A DNA stretch of 64,000 bases from Plotosus lineatus (Eukaryota; Chordata; Actinopteri; Siluriformes; Plotosidae). Under the pieces are notes generated by a model. It was not told the origin of the DNA. It saw only the letters and a program-made list of their open reading frames with translations, and did no database searches. The position numbers and the translations under genes are program-made. The stretch spans positions 43,660,580 through 43,724,579 of the forward strand of contig CM045729.1 in the NCBI GenBank assembly GCA_024760905.1, written 5' to 3'. This document shows positions 43,330 to 55,734 of this stretch, in pieces; within the stretch, counting starts at the first letter, position 1; each line of letters opens with the position of its first letter.

Positions 43330-43525
43330 AATCTTTCATCCTGAACAGCTCCCCAGACCATCACAGGGCCAACACACACTGTAGATTAAGGGAGAACCTG
43401 GAGCAGCCAATTAGCATAATGCTCGTGCCTATAGACGGTGGAAAGAAACCGCAGTATCCAGAAGAAAGCCACACAAACCTGGGGAGAACCTGTGAACTCC
43501 ACACAGAAGTGTCCTTGGTAAACTC
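43330..43525 (-). mobile_element. Family N SINE fragment
   Basis: 'cagctccccagaccatcaca', 'ggagcagccaattagcataa', 'ggagaacctgtgaactccac'-type words in order. The tRNA head is cut by the MITE at 43531. Confidence 0.65.
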
Positions 43526-43798
43526 AAATACAATGGTGCCTCACTTTACGAAATTAATCCGTTCCAGAGCCTTTTTCGTAACTTGCATTTTTCGTAAATT
43601 GAACTGCATTTTACATGTAAAACATGTGATTTGTTCCAAGGCTCCCAATACTACCCCCTAAACCATTTAAAAATGATAAAAGCATACCTTTTACGACCTC
43701 CTGCTGCTTCAATAGCGTACCGATGGTAGACGGGTTTGGCCATATTCCTTTGTGATATCACTCGAGCCCGTTTCTTCTTCTCACTCACACCGGAAATC

Positions 43799-43804
<6 letters not shown>

Positions 43805-43851
<47 letters not shown>

Positions 43852-43857
43852 CGTGTT
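43805..43857. repeat. (GT)n(GC)n microsatellite
   Basis: About 20 GT units and then GCGCGCGCGC. Confidence 0.95.
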
Positions 43858-43996
43858 GACCATGTCTTCTTAGCAGAGTTATAATCTTACAAATGTTTAT
43901 GGAAGGTTAAAAGCCTGAGTCAAGAAATAAAGCATAAAACAACAATAACTCTGTCCTTTACACGAAACGCATCATGGTGGATTCAGCTCCATAATA

Positions 43997-44303
43997 GCCA
44001 ATGGGAGGGAGCTGTGTCATCCCTCCTAGCCAATGGGAGGCCAGCGGGACAGGATGTTGGGAGATAGGCAATGGGAGGTAGCTGGGTCATCCCTTCTAGG
44101 CAATGGGATCCCTGTCCAAGATGGCGTCAGGTGGACCTGTCCAAGATGGCGCCCAAGTGAAGGCGACATGAACGACAGCTCAGTTGTTAGCCAATGGGAG
44201 GCCAGCGGGGCAGGATGTTTGAATGTCATTGATGGGAGAGCAGCTCGTACATTGTTTGAATGTTTGAACGGCGCGTTTTAATGTTTGAATTTTTAAGATG
44301 GCG
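43997..44303 (+). promoter_or_regulatory. Cluster of CCAAT-like and YY1-like motifs inside a MITE
   Basis: GCCAATGGGAGG at 43997 and 44029, TTAGCCAATGGGAGG at about 44187, and one-base variants GGCAATGGGAGG at 44067 and GGCAATGGGA at 44099. CCAAGATGGCG, a YY1 consensus, at 44116 and 44141, and TAAGATGGCG at 44294. NF-Y (CCAAT) and YY1 sites are frequent in promoters; function here is inferred. Confidence 0.45.
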
Positions 44304-44415
44304 CTTTCGTAACGTGAACTTGTTTCGTATACAGAGACAAAAATTTTAGGAAAATGCATTTTGTAACCTGCATTTTTTGTTTGGTGCGACTTTCGTACAG
44401 TGAGGTACCACTGTA

Positions 44416-45904
44416 TACCATATTGATTATGTGCCTATTGTATCACATCCCACGGTATTCAGTTCCTTACTTGGAGTGAGCTGCAAATGTATTCGCATAG
44501 GTGTTCTTTCTTCAGTGCTACACTGAGCATCATCGAGTCAACAAGTACAGAAGAGCATGTCAAAGGAGAAACTTACAAATCAACAAGCCAATCAATTTTT
44601 GATTTTCCATAGTGGTGTGAATTTTCTGAAACCCACTGTAGCTTAGTAAATGGGTTCCTCCCTGACATCCAAGAAATTTACAGACATAGAATGTTTCAAG
44701 AATCCTTCCGAGAGGTCAATCAGAGACAGACAAGCATGATGCCTGCAACACACTTTTATTTTCTCTTTAATGAAGTGCAGTTGTACTGTTTGTGGTGTAA
44801 AACTCTTGAAATAAGCCATGTCTCTGTTCTTGGCCCGAGTTACTTGACACTAAATTGTCACAGACCTTAGTTCCATGTAACACTGAAAAGCTTCACAAAC
44901 GGTAAGAGTAGGAGGTTAAAACAATATTGACATTTTAACAATAATTTAAATTGAGAAGAAAAAAAAACTAAAAATGAACAAACCGACCAAATGGGATTAA
45001 CGTAACAGGAATTTAAACTGGCCGGTGTATCTAAAACTCTTCCCTAAACTCTTGAGAACACGACACAAATCCCTCCCACCACCACCCCTACACACCCCCT
45101 ACACACTCCTGACAGATTAGGGTTGTTTGTTTGCACTGCGGTTGTATTTCGCGCTCCCTGGGGCTTAGTATCTAGGTCACCACTCCGGAGAGTTAGAAGG
45201 TGCTGGGTGGTGACGTGGGGCCAGGTGGCCGGCACAGCTGGAGCTCATAAAGCCCAATGGGTGACATCTGGAGCAGAGGGACAGAAGACAGGTACTGATC
45301 CTACCACCTGGAAACTGATGAGATGCTCTTGGAGCAACCACGTGAGTCGAATCCTCATGTCAGAGGAGCAAAAGAGGATGAGAAAGCAGACTACAAAGAC
45401 ATTATTGTATGTTACGCTACAGAGGGCATCCGTGATAGAAGTCCTAAGAGTACCAAGAGTAAAAATACACAAGTACATTGTTGTCCAATGGTCATCATAG
45501 GTTCCCTCCATAACATGCCCTCACAGAGAAGTGGACAAAGAACAAAAGAACGAAAGAAAAAGAACAAACACTCGGAGAGCCAGCAGCTCCCAGGGACTAG
45601 GTAGATTAGTTTCATCACTCAGTACCAAATCCTTAACAAAACACATCCTGGACTCCTGCTGGAGAACAATGCTGATGTGCTCATTCCCACGCACGGGCCA
45701 TTCATGGAGTCAGCTAATGTTACAGCACCCACTTATAACTAGGCCAAAGAAAGAGAGACAGAGAGAGAAAGAACAGAGGCAGAGCTAAAATTGAACTTTC
45801 GAGACATTCTGGCTTGTACCTGATGAGTATTATACTGCTTATAGCATTAATTAAATTAAATCTAATGTACACAAACAGAGCACGAGTCATAAATGGGAGC
45901 TGAA
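44416..45904. other. Unique DNA, GC-richer part at 45120-45320
   Basis: No exon or element recognised. The short open frames near 45120-45500 show no known motif. Confidence 0.4.
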
Positions 45905-46075
45905 CCTTCCCTTCCTCCACCTCCATGGCTGAAGTGCCCTTGAGCAAGGCCCCTAACCCTCAAATGTGTGTGGCCGCCCACTGCCCAGAGTGTGTGCTCA
46001 CTTTGGATGGGTTAAATACAGAGGCAATAATTTCCCTTGCGGGATTAATACAGCATAGCAATAAATAAATGAATA
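45905..46075 (+). mobile_element. Family D SINE, tail half
   Basis: 'ggctgaagtgcccttgagca', 'tgcccagagtgtgtgctcac', 'tttggatgggttaaatac' and the end 'gggattaatacagcat' followed by (AATA)n. The head is truncated. Confidence 0.75.
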
Positions 46076-46232
46076 AAACAAAACATGACAGATCAGACTA
46101 TTAACAAGAATACGGCCAAGAATGGGTGGGATGTAGCCTGATCCAAAGCAGAAGGGCAGTACCACCTCAAAATTCACTGATTAAAAATCTAAGCACAACA
46201 TGGAACAGTCAGGATTACTTTCGGTCCATTTA

Positions 46233-46490
46233 CAGCGCCAGTCAAATTTTGGGCACGCCTACCTGAACAAGTGGCTGTGTGCAAACTTTGGATTGACATT
46301 ATATATCAGTCAGGTGTAATATTGAAAAAAAAAATCATGACTACTGAGAGGTGAAGTCAATAACACTGATGAAGCTGTAACAGCGGCACCTGCCAAGGAT
46401 CGGGCTGTATCAGGCAGAAAATGAACCCTCCGCTCTTAAACTTGATGTGCCGGAAAGAGGAAAAATGAGCAGCTGTGAGGATCTGATTAA
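46233..46490 (+). mobile_element. Tc1-like transposon relic, 5' terminal part
   Basis: Follows TA (46231-46232) and begins CAGCGCCAGTCAAATTTTGG, which resembles the 'CAGTGCCAGTCAAAAGTTTGG' end of a common fish Tc1-like family, as I recall it. It continues with that family's untranslated words 'tgactactgagaggtgaagt' and 'gatgtgccggaaagaggaaa'. The transposase body is lost. Confidence 0.75.
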
Positions 46491-47559
46491 CTTTGCGAGT
46501 ATCGACTCAGGGAAGATCTTCCTTGGAAAGAAATTTATTAAGTTCAAATTGTTGTGAAATTATTTTAAATCCCAGCACAATTCGCTAGCATCAGAACCTT
46601 TTGTGTGGAGGATTGAGTGGTTTGCATTTCAAATTCTTCATCAAAATGACCGACTTAATTTTTCACATTGACTCTACAGAGTCATGTATTCAACTTTTTA
46701 CTGAGGGAATTCATTAACTGCCTCCTGAAGTGTGTTTTGCTTAAACTATTTTCCGAACAGGGAGATGACTTTGTCTGCTGTAATCACGCTGGCAGTGAAG
46801 ATATAATGGATGGTGATTAGTAGGAAAAACAATGGAGTACAGCTTGACCTGACTGTGACTTGAATGACAAACTCCAAGGAAGTGTTCTGGGTGTTCAGAG
46901 ACAGACCAGTCTTTCAGCAGTGACACGTTCTGAAGCGCAAATGGACAGATATTCAGCATGACAAAGAGATGTGTTAGCATTATTCAGATTTATGTGCAGC
47001 TGTTCTTGAAATCACAGGAAAATATTTGTATCAGTGACAGAAAATAAACATAAAAAGAACAAATACAGAGATGACTCTAACAGATACTGATGCACTAAAA
47101 ATGGCATGTACAAAATTCTCCAATATCAAGTGGTTCGCTGTATTGGACCACCCTGGCTATATGCTACTGAGACAAGGACTTTGTGATCAACATTTTATCT
47201 CCGTGAGGGATTTGGTCAGTGATTTCAAAAGAAATAAGGATTTAACCATAAAACTGTATATTACATGTTCCTGGACATGAGAGTTATACAGCAAACAAGT
47301 GTATGTTTGGAGCAGCTTTCAGATTTTAATGCCATTTTTCTGGTTTAGTCCTAAGATTGACATACAGACCCAAAGCACAAGAGGCATAGATAGACTAAAA
47401 ATGGGTTTACCATATTCTCTGAACTTATTCTCCAAGCTTCTCATAGTAAGAAGGCTCTACCATGACTAACAGGTTGTACAATCATCTTGTAGCCATGGCA
47501 TACAAAAAGCATCCTTTCTTTTGTTGAGATTTTCCCTCATTTTTATCTCACCCATCAAG
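46491..47559. other. Unique DNA
   Basis: No gene recognised. Confidence 0.45.
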
Positions 47560-47561
47560 TA

Positions 47562-47978
47562 CAGTGATACCTCTGCTCACGAACATAATTGGTTCCCAGA
47601 AAGTGTGTGTGAGGCGAAAAGTTTGTCTTCCGAACATTTATTTCCCATAAGAAACCATTAAAATGAGAATAATCCGTTCCCAGGTCCCCATAAAACATAA
47701 TTTTCTACTAAATAAGCCTTAAAACTACACAAAAATATACCTTATTTTATGTATAATAAATGTGCTATTGTATTGTAATTAAAGAAATAAACTGTACTGT
47801 ATAATAAAGTGGTTTTATTTACCTTTGTGATGGTAGTTGATGGCTTGATGGAATGGAGTGGGAGGAGGAGGGAGGGAGGGACTTACTGTTTGGGAGGAGT
47901 GTTTGTAAACGCCTACTGTTTGGAAACACCCTTAGCCACACACGCACCCTTAATAGCTTCATTGTTCCTTGTACTGGT
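47562..47978 (-). mobile_element. Tigger/pogo-like DNA transposon (copy 3), one end only
   Basis: Starts CAGTGATACCTCTGCTCACG after TA (47560-47561), matches copies 1 and 2 to about 47965, then loses the sequence after 'attgttccttgtactgg' through a deletion. The other terminal repeat and the transposase fragment are absent. Confidence 0.88.
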
Positions 47979-50045
47979 ATATAGTTTATTATTATTTATT
48001 ATAGATTTATATGTTGGAAAGCTAATAACAATCACTTAATCTAGGCTTGGGTTGCAGAGGCAGCAGCCTAATTACTATTATTGTTATATTACTTTCTTTT
48101 TATGATGATTGTTGTAATTATTATTAAGTTTTAATAAGTGTCATGTCATCAAGGCAGTATAGTCATGTGATCTTTCTTTCGGTTAGTAAAAGGTTTTTTT
48201 CTCAGAGTTTCTTCCACAATGTGCTTAAATCACACCCAGCAATCGGCCTTCATCTATCATAAAACAGCTACAATCTGAAAAGTACGAAGGTTAACGTACT
48301 TCAGTGCTGTAGTGGCTAAAAAATAAATAAATAAATAAATAAAATAAATAAATAAATAAAAAGTGGGTATGCTATGAGGCTGCTTCAGCAGCCTAACGAG
48401 ACGGCAAAGCGCGAAGGGTCCCTGTCCAACAGGGAAATTTTAAACAATTTCGGTGCTGTAAATGCCATTTGGCAACCATTTGCAGCGTGTAATATGAAAT
48501 ATATAGTATAGAAACAGTCCATACAATTTAGCCTACAGTATACATGTAGTTGTTGCCATGTGTCTGAGAGCAATAATGAGGCCAAACTAAAAATCTAAAA
48601 TGTAAAGAAACAGAAGATCCAAAAATAAGTGTAACAACAGCCCAAAACAGTTCCAAAATGTCTCACTTCTGGCAAAAAGCACAGGATGTCGGATTTCAAT
48701 TTCTAGCTTGTAAGCACTTGCCTTAGTACAGAAAATAAACAGTAAACGTGACTGTAGTCACACACAGACCACAAAAGTTCAGACTTCAGATGAATCGTTC
48801 TTGAGGAACAGTGCTTGCAATTTCCAATACCTCACCTCGGTTTTTCTCCCATCTTTCAATCATAGGGCACATAACAAGCCTAACATTGCCGCTTCCGCTG
48901 GTTAAAGTGGATGCCTGCTCTGTCTGTTGGTGGGGGCCGAGGAGCGAGCAATTGAAATGCGGATGTGTTCTCAATCTTGTCTGTACGGAGTTTTATTTTG
49001 CAGACTAAGCCCCAGTCTCCAGTAAGGGCCAACATCAACAGTTCGCTTCTCACTTATCTCCTTGTGTAGTGTAGCATCTGGCCAGACCACATCTGGTCAG
49101 CCTCATAAAAGCCAGGACTGTGTGTCTGTCTGTGTGGATGATTCTGGAAGGCGGTCAGTCAGAGTTCAGCTCAGCTGTTGTATATCATTACAAAGCAATT
49201 ACACTCAGAGAAAACCTCATTAACCGCACCTGTAATGCACTGACCCCAAGCCGGCGGCGGGGATAATTCGGAGGTGGTAAATTCCTGACTCTGATCTCTA
49301 CAGGAACCTCTGGCCTTGGGCTAAATCAGACCTCAGATATGAATGTGGCAGCTGTCGGCTATTCTTGTCCTGATCTCCAGGAGATCTGAGCATTTAGCAG
49401 TGAAGTGTTTAGCACAGTCACAGCAGGACTACTGTGGCACAAACATTGTTGATATATTCTCACCATATTAATATCTAGTTTTATTCAATGATCTCCATGT
49501 AGTTAACACACAAAGGTAAAATATATTAAATTCATAACCTGCACATATAACTGCTTACCACTGCTTCTTGAGAAACATTTAAATTATTCATAAGAATACC
49601 AAGTCTGCAGGAGGCTAGATATTTTTCCCCTTTCAGCATGTGTTGATTTGCTACAAAAACAAAACAGAACAAAACAGCACAAAAACCCTGCTGCATATAA
49701 AGTTAAAGGGTCCAGATTGCATAAGAAGATTATATTTATGTTCTACATTTCTGAGAGTTTGTTATACTACTGCTAACAGTACACGCCATTTCAATACTTT
49801 CTGGAACAATGTGAAAGTAGGAGGCCTATGATTTTTCAAATTCCAGAATTGTACTCCAGAAACTGAATTCTGGGTAAACAGTTGTTCTGTTCTTTGCTCA
49901 GTATAGTGGAACCCATTAAAATTAAAAAACAAACAAACAAAAAAAAAAACACCACTTGTGGTAATCACAGCTAGTCGGTGCCATGCAGAATCAATGGGCT
50001 CTAAAAACCATCATCCCTGCTTCCATGACCATCATACTGAAAATA
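47979..50045. other. Unique DNA with candidate conserved block at 49150-49440
   Basis: 49150-49440 is repeat-free, GC-richer and carries 'atcattacaaagcaattaca', 'cctcattaaccgcacctgt' and 'ggataattcggaggtgg'. Otherwise nothing is recognised. Confidence 0.35.
48317..48361. repeat. (AAAT)n microsatellite
   Basis: About ten AAAT/ATAA units. Confidence 0.9.
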
Positions 50046-50063
50046 CTAATACTGGAAATGTGT

Positions 50064-50425
50064 GAGAGAGAGAGAGAGCGCTTTCCTTTCGGCTTTTCCC
50101 CTTTATCAGGGGTCGCCACAGCGAATGAATCGCACGTTTGATTTGGCAATTGTTTTTATGTCGGATGCCCTTCCTGACACAACCCTTTTAATAAGGGACA
50201 TAAACACAGTGACGGCTTTGCAGCCTACTCTGTTTGCAGCGTACTCTGTGAAAGTGAGCAATGGTTCTTTTACATGCCTCTCACCATAAACAGTGAGAGA
50301 CACGGCCTGCCTTTGATAACCCAGTTAGCTGCACTGGGGGGACAGTGCCAACCTTGTGGGGACTCAAACACCCAACTTTAGGATCAGCGATCCAGTGCCC
50401 TATACCACTAGACCACCACTGCCCC
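50064..50425 (-). mobile_element. Family A SINE, full length, with (CT)n tail and 17-bp target duplication
   Basis: TAATACTGGAAATGTGT at 50047-50063 and 50426-50442 is a perfect direct repeat. Next to the left copy is (GA)n, so the minus-strand element ends in (CT)n. The RTE-like end, body and head (GGGGCAGTGGTGGTCTAGTGG on the minus strand) are complete. Confidence 0.95.
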
Positions 50426-50510
50426 TAATACTGGAAATGTGTACAAACCCAAAATCAACTACATGATCAGTTGGACAAGTAGCTCAATAGAAGAGGCATT
50501 GAAGGTTCTT

Positions 50511-50534
50511 CATCATCATCATCATCATCATCAT
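50511..50534. repeat. (CAT)n microsatellite
   Basis: Eight units. Confidence 0.9.
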
Positions 50535-50728
50535 AATTATTGTGACATGCAATTTTTTTTTTATCCTTTTGAGGGCTAAGAGTACATGCTGTTGCATCAA
50601 AACCAGGCATAAGACACAGAGAGGATACAGATTGTATGTGTCACGTCCACCACCTCCACGTTTATAAGATCACAAGGTACAGGCCAACACAAGGTGCAGA
50701 TTGAGCATCAGTTACAGCAAACAGCACT

Positions 50729-51057
50729 GTCTGTCTTCCTTTCGGCTTTTTCCCTTTCTTTTAATTCGGGAGTCGCCACAGCGAATCATCTGATTCGCAG
50801 GTTTGATTTGGCAGAGGTTTTTACGTCGGATGCCCTTCCTGTCACAACCACAAAAACACGCTGACGGCTTTGCAGCTACTCTTTACGAAAGTCAGCAATG
50901 GTTCTTTTACATGCCTCTCACCATAGACAGTGACAGACATGGCCCGCCTTTGATAACCCAGTTAGCTGCACTGAGGGGGACAGTGACAACCTTGTGGAGA
51001 GTGGGACTCGAACCCCCAACCTTTGGATCGGCGATCCAGCGCCCTATACCACTAGAT
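50729..51057 (-). mobile_element. Family A SINE with 11-bp target duplication
   Basis: CAAACAGCACT at 50718-50728 and 51058-51068 flank a nearly full copy. The body lacks about 14 bases in the 'ccctt...aaaggg' region. The head ends in 'ccactagatc'. The tail is (GACA)-like, as in copies 24644 and 26158. Confidence 0.95.
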
Positions 51058-51068
51058 CAAACAGCACT

Positions 51069-52810
51069 AATGAATTGAAAGCTTAGTGTAACGTGAGGAA
51101 AAACAACAGCTCTCTCTACACACTATGAAGGAGTACTTATACAAAGCTGATAAATATTGGCAAAGATGCTGTTGAAATATTGCCTGAAAATGATCGAGTG
51201 TAGATGAAACAAAGGAAAAATGCAGAAACACATAAGACCTACTAGCATATCAGCAGGGATGCATAATACTAGCATCATTCCTTTTGAAATAAAAGCCCCA
51301 CAGAGACAGATGCACCTCTGTCTACACTAAAATTAATGCATATACAAAGAATTTGTGCTTCAAGTTTTACACGGAGACACTGTTGACAGAGTTTCACAGC
51401 AAATCTCGATCATTTCTCTTTAAACACATCATCACTCCGGTAAGAGACTGTAATCAATTCAGCATGGGCCTGTCGCGGGGGCAGGATGAGGGTCCAGTCA
51501 TGCAGAACAGCAGCAGATGTGTCTGGGTAATTTGCAGTCCCAGTGACACTCTATGATGGGTCACAAGGCACTGTGGGTAGATTTATATACAGGGATATCA
51601 ATGAAAATGGAAACCAGTTGACAGCAAATGATCAGAGGTTATTGGCACATAATGTTCTGTTGCATTATTAAACCGTTACACATTTCTTACACGTCCTAAT
51701 TTGACTTTGTTAGTACTTAACATCACACTTCCATTTCTTGTATAAAACGCAGAAATGGATCTTCTTTAGCACACATGTCTATACACTGGAGAAAATGGTA
51801 GTGTCTGTGCAAGAGATCAGTCTTTGTTCCCACCATAACACACTTGTATCTGACAATCTCACACTGATAGGCTAAGCTCATCAATCCTCCATTATCCTTG
51901 CGAAATAACAGCAACACAGTCAGACGTTCTGCCTCCAACGCTGCAGCTTATGACATCAGGATGTAAAGCTTAGAAGAGACTCCGGTAAGAAACGCTGCAA
52001 CAAAGCTGCGCTGGGGTCGGCTGACTGAAAATGGCCTCTTTCATTTCCACAATTAGAAACCTGGGCTTGAGTCTGCAGAACTGCCCTCGGGACATTAATA
52101 CTAGCTGCTCAAGTGCTGTACCATTAGGAATTACAATAAGTCTATTGAAATTGGGGAGGGGCACAACATTCAATTCAACAGTAAGGAGTGATCAGAGTCA
52201 GGAAATTTATTTCCAAACAGGGATATACATTTAAAATTTACATGCGTCTCACTACATAATATTTTTGCATGCAATGTTCTGATTAATCACTTAAATTATT
52301 TTAGAGGTAACGTTTGAGAGTTACCAAGCAGCAGTGGTAATTTGACAGGAGTTTTAAATACAGCTTTGTTCTTAGTTCCTTAATGAAAATTGAACTTGAT
52401 TTAAAGTCCTGTTTCAGTCATTGTTTTTGTTTTAGTTACGGTAAACTTGTGATTCAATTTAAGTCGAATTTTAGTTAATATTTTAGTCATGATTTTCTCA
52501 GACACTATTATGATAATGTAATGGGGGGTTTTCTGAAAGATATTTCTCCTAGCCTTAAAAATGCCTTGGAGAACTAAAGTGTCTCCTGAACTATCTGTTT
52601 AGTCATCTAAGCTCAGAAAGAATTCCTGAACTACTGTATATAAAATTAATGCCTTAAATCTGTTTTTATAAATCTGATTTCTTCACACATCCTATTTACT
52701 CTCTATATATATCTACAGCCATCAGTGCAGATGTACACCGTGTACATGTAAGGTTTTATTCATGACAACAGGAAATAAATCAAGGAAATTCAAAAGGCAG
52801 GTCACATGTT
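51069..52810. other. Unique DNA with candidate conserved block at 51880-52180
   Basis: 51880-52180 is repeat-free and GC-richer. Its 67-codon open frames on both strands have no recognised motif. No exon is called. Confidence 0.35.
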
Positions 52811-53675
52811 CAGGGATCCTTCGCTACTTCGCACTTCAATTCATACAGCTTCAGTGCATCGCATTTTTTTTTTTGTTTGTTTTTTTTAATATTCATCAAA
52901 TTAAAAAATAAGGAAATTAAGGAAGAATGGAGGGTAAAGGAAAATGCTGCAAAACAAGGTGAATTATTCAAACAAAAACAAACTCCAAACAAACAAAAAC
53001 AAAAAACAACCAAAAACCCATCGGAACTACTTACATTTTTATTCACGCTGAAACTCGCATGTACGCAAGTGGAAGGCAGGGACCCAAGGCAGTGTTTACA
53101 AACGACAGACTGAAGTGCCTCTCCTTCCCAGTTCAGGCAGGGACCGCCCACTGAACTCAATGATTGGCTTAGACACGTGACGCTGTTGCCTCGCACATTC
53201 CCGCGGGAATTTTTGTGATTTTGTGATCTTATAGTGTTTGTGAACGTCCTGCACCATCTAAGGCATCCAATGAGCCCAAGAAAAAGCGAAATATGATGAC
53301 AGTGACCCAAAAAGTGAAGTTGCTAGATATGCTGACGGCGGGCAATACGTATGCCCATGTAGCATGTCATTACGGCATAAATGAATCTACCGCGTTACAT
53401 CAAAAAAGACTAAGATTAAGATCAAGCGGAGAAGAGCTACTGTCAGAGGTGAGTACAGTACTTAAAGTATTTATATATAAATTCTATTTAAATATTAATA
53501 CATTACAGTATTTACATATGCATATGACTGTGTAACGTTTAATATACACTTCTTGATATTGTATAGATGCAAAAACATAAAGAAATGAGACAACATGGTA
53601 GATCCTACTTCGCGGTTTTTCGAATATCGCGGCCAGGTCTGGTCTACATTATCTGCGATATTCAAGGGATGACTG
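52811..53675 (+). mobile_element. Tigger-like DNA transposon, internally deleted (second Tigger family)
   Basis: Left end CAGGGATCCTTCGCTACTTCG; right end AAGGGATGACTG before TA. The body shares, in reverse, the poly-T and 'catttttccttaac'-type stretch with the copy at 54654-55157. It keeps the start of a transposase at 53230-53460. Confidence 0.8.
53230..53460 (+). pseudogene. Tigger transposase N-terminal fragment (second family)
   Basis: The frame reads PAPSKASNEPKKKRNMMTVT, then QKVKLLDMLTAGNTYAHVAC and HYGINEST. This is the start and CENP-B-type helix-turn-helix region seen in Tigger-like transposases. The upstream Met is lost; the Met at 53293 is internal. After LRSSGEELLSEV the frame reaches GTGAGT, which looks like a splice donor or a break, and no DDE domain follows. 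Confidence 0.75.
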
Positions 53676-53680
53676 TACTA

Positions 53681-54156
53681 CCGTGTTTCCCCGAAAATAA
53701 GACAGGGCTTATATTAATTTTCCTACCAAAATATGATACTAGGGCTTATTTTTAGGTGATGATGTATTTTACATTTTTTTCTATTACATGTCTTATAATA
53801 TATCTTTGTCTTTATATATTCTTATTTCGTTATATTTCTTTATTTTTTTAAATATTTTAATATCGAGCGATTTTAGCAATTTTTATGGACGCAAGTGTTT
53901 GTCCTCGTCTTAAAGCAGTCGCTGCCGTCATCGATACGCAAGGATTGATGCTTTGAGAGCGTACCCTAGGTAAAGCTGCCTAATAGAGGAGTCAGCGCTT
54001 TCACCTAGAGCCCTAGATTGAGTGAGTAGCAGGCCAATGAATTGCTGCCGCTCTCAACTAGGGCTTATTTTAAGGGGAGGGCCTATATTAAAATCATCTT
54101 GTAAAATCACGCTAGGTCTTATTTTATGGTTAGGTCTTATTTTCAGGGAAACACGG
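53681..54156. mobile_element. 476-bp MITE with 'CCGTGTTTCCC' ends
   Basis: CCGTGTTTCCCCGAAAATAAG at the left is inverted at the right as CTTATTTTCAGGGAAACACGG. TA flanks both sides (53679-53680, 54157-54158). The words 'agggcttatatt' and 'ctagggcttatttt' recur near each end. No coding sequence. Confidence 0.9.
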
Positions 54157-54158
54157 TA

Positions 54159-54651
54159 TCAAAACTGGTTTTGCTTTACTTATCTTCTGAATACACTTGA
54201 AAAGGGAGTCCCCAGTTACATATAAGCCACTGACGAGATATAGAGACCTGACAAGGCCACTGACATGAAATAATGTTTTATGATTTCCTTAACTAAAAAT
54301 GTGTCTTAGTCATATACACCCCAAACACAACTTTTTTAAGATTAAAATTTATCAGGTAGCAAGTGAAATAACAGTGTGGTGAAAATGATCCGATCAATAT
54401 TTAATATAGTCCTTCATTCATAACCTAATCTAGTCTCAGTGGTTAAACTGGTTCTTATCTAGCCAACATTACCACTGTATAAATCTATGTAGGCTGTAAT
54501 ATTAATTTAAAAATCTACTGAATGTTGGAGGATTTTATAAATAAAATTTTCTAAAACTAGTGTTTCAAAGTACAGACCGGTCCAAGTTTTAAGTTAAAGT
54601 TGTGCTTAAAAGAATAATGCTGTACCTGAGCTACAGTTTCAACTTTGTAAA
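54159..54651. other. Unique AT-rich DNA
   Basis: Nothing recognised. Confidence 0.45.
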
Positions 54652-54653
54652 TA

Positions 54654-55157
54654 CAGGGATCCCTCACTTTCCACGGTTAATTGGGACCATGATCCCCACC
54701 CCACGATCACCGAATTCCACGAAGTAGGATCAACCAGACTGATGTATATGTACATGTATATGTGTATATAATATCAATAAATACATATTCAACGCTATAA
54801 ATGCTTACAATTAAGCATTAGAAAATAATGCATAAGATGTAAATAAAATATAAATACACACACATACAGACGCATGCGCAAACAGATGCGCATGCACGAA
54901 CTCAGATGTGCACCTCACATAAAAATGTAAGTAGTTTTGATGAGGGGGGTTGGTTTTTTGTTTTGTGTATTGTTTAGGGTTTTGTTTTTTTTTTTTGCAT
55001 AATTGGCCTTGTTTTTGTGGCATTTTCCTTAACCTTTACCCCCATTCTTCCTTAATTTCCTTAATTTTTTAATTCGATGAATATTTAAGGAAAAAAAAAA
55101 AAAACGCGATGCACTGAAGCCGCATGACTTGAAGCGCGACGTAACGAGGGATCCCTG
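54654..55157 (-). mobile_element. Tigger-like MITE (second family) with TA target duplication
   Basis: CAGGGATCCCTC at the left and GAGGGATCCCTG at the right are perfect 12-bp inverted ends flanked by TA (54652-54653, 55158-55159). 504 bp. The right half is the reverse of 52860-52970. No transposase. Confidence 0.92.
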
Positions 55158-55159
55158 TA

Positions 55160-55734
55160 ATAAGAAAATGATCAAATGAACCCGTATTATTCTAAAGACT
55201 CAAACGTTCACCTTCTAAACTGCTGATTATCAACACAAATGTAGGAACTTTCCCAGCTTCTAACCATAAGCATTAGACTGGAGAAAAGCACTGCATAATT
55301 ATGTAAGGAATGCTTATAGAGCAAATACAAATCAACTCTGTAATTTTAATTATTAATGTAAACAGCAGTGTAGGTCCTCCCTTCTTTCTCTTAGATGGCA
55401 ATCTGCACTGCTGGCACAGCACTGATATATTCATTATGTTCAATTTACTCTCTTAAAAGACATGGCAAACCTGATTACAAGATTAGAACTGGATGTTTCA
55501 ATTTATTTTCTCAGAGGATTACAGCGAGAACTGTTTGTCAAATTCAGTTTCACAAAGGGAGAAAATCAGAAAAGAGATTTAAAAATCATTAGCAGTGACT
55601 GTTTAGAATCCCTGAAGTCAGCAGCTCAAAAATATTTGGACTTTTCTCAAGCTCACTCAAACTCAAGGTTCAAGCAAGATTGTTTACGCAACACGTACAG
55701 AAATCTGCCATAACATTGAAACCCTTTTTTTCTG
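55160..55734. other. Unique DNA
   Basis: No exon recognised. Confidence 0.4.

Larger units (their letters stand above)
43531..44413. mobile_element. Tigger-like MITE with promoter-like core, TA target duplication
   Basis: Left end CAATGGTGCCTCACTTTACG after TA (43529-43530); right end GTGAGGTACCACTG before TA (44414-44415). The inverted ends agree except for a few changes. Subterminal 'cgtaac' and 'ttttgt' words are mirrored. The interior holds a (GT)n(GC)n repeat and a CCAAT/YY1-like cluster at 43997-44303. Long transposase homology is not seen. Confidence 0.85.

Noticed and set aside
52810..53310. Minus-strand frame of 166 codons
   Set aside because: It lies antisense to the Tigger start in T-rich DNA, with Phe and Lys runs and no domain.
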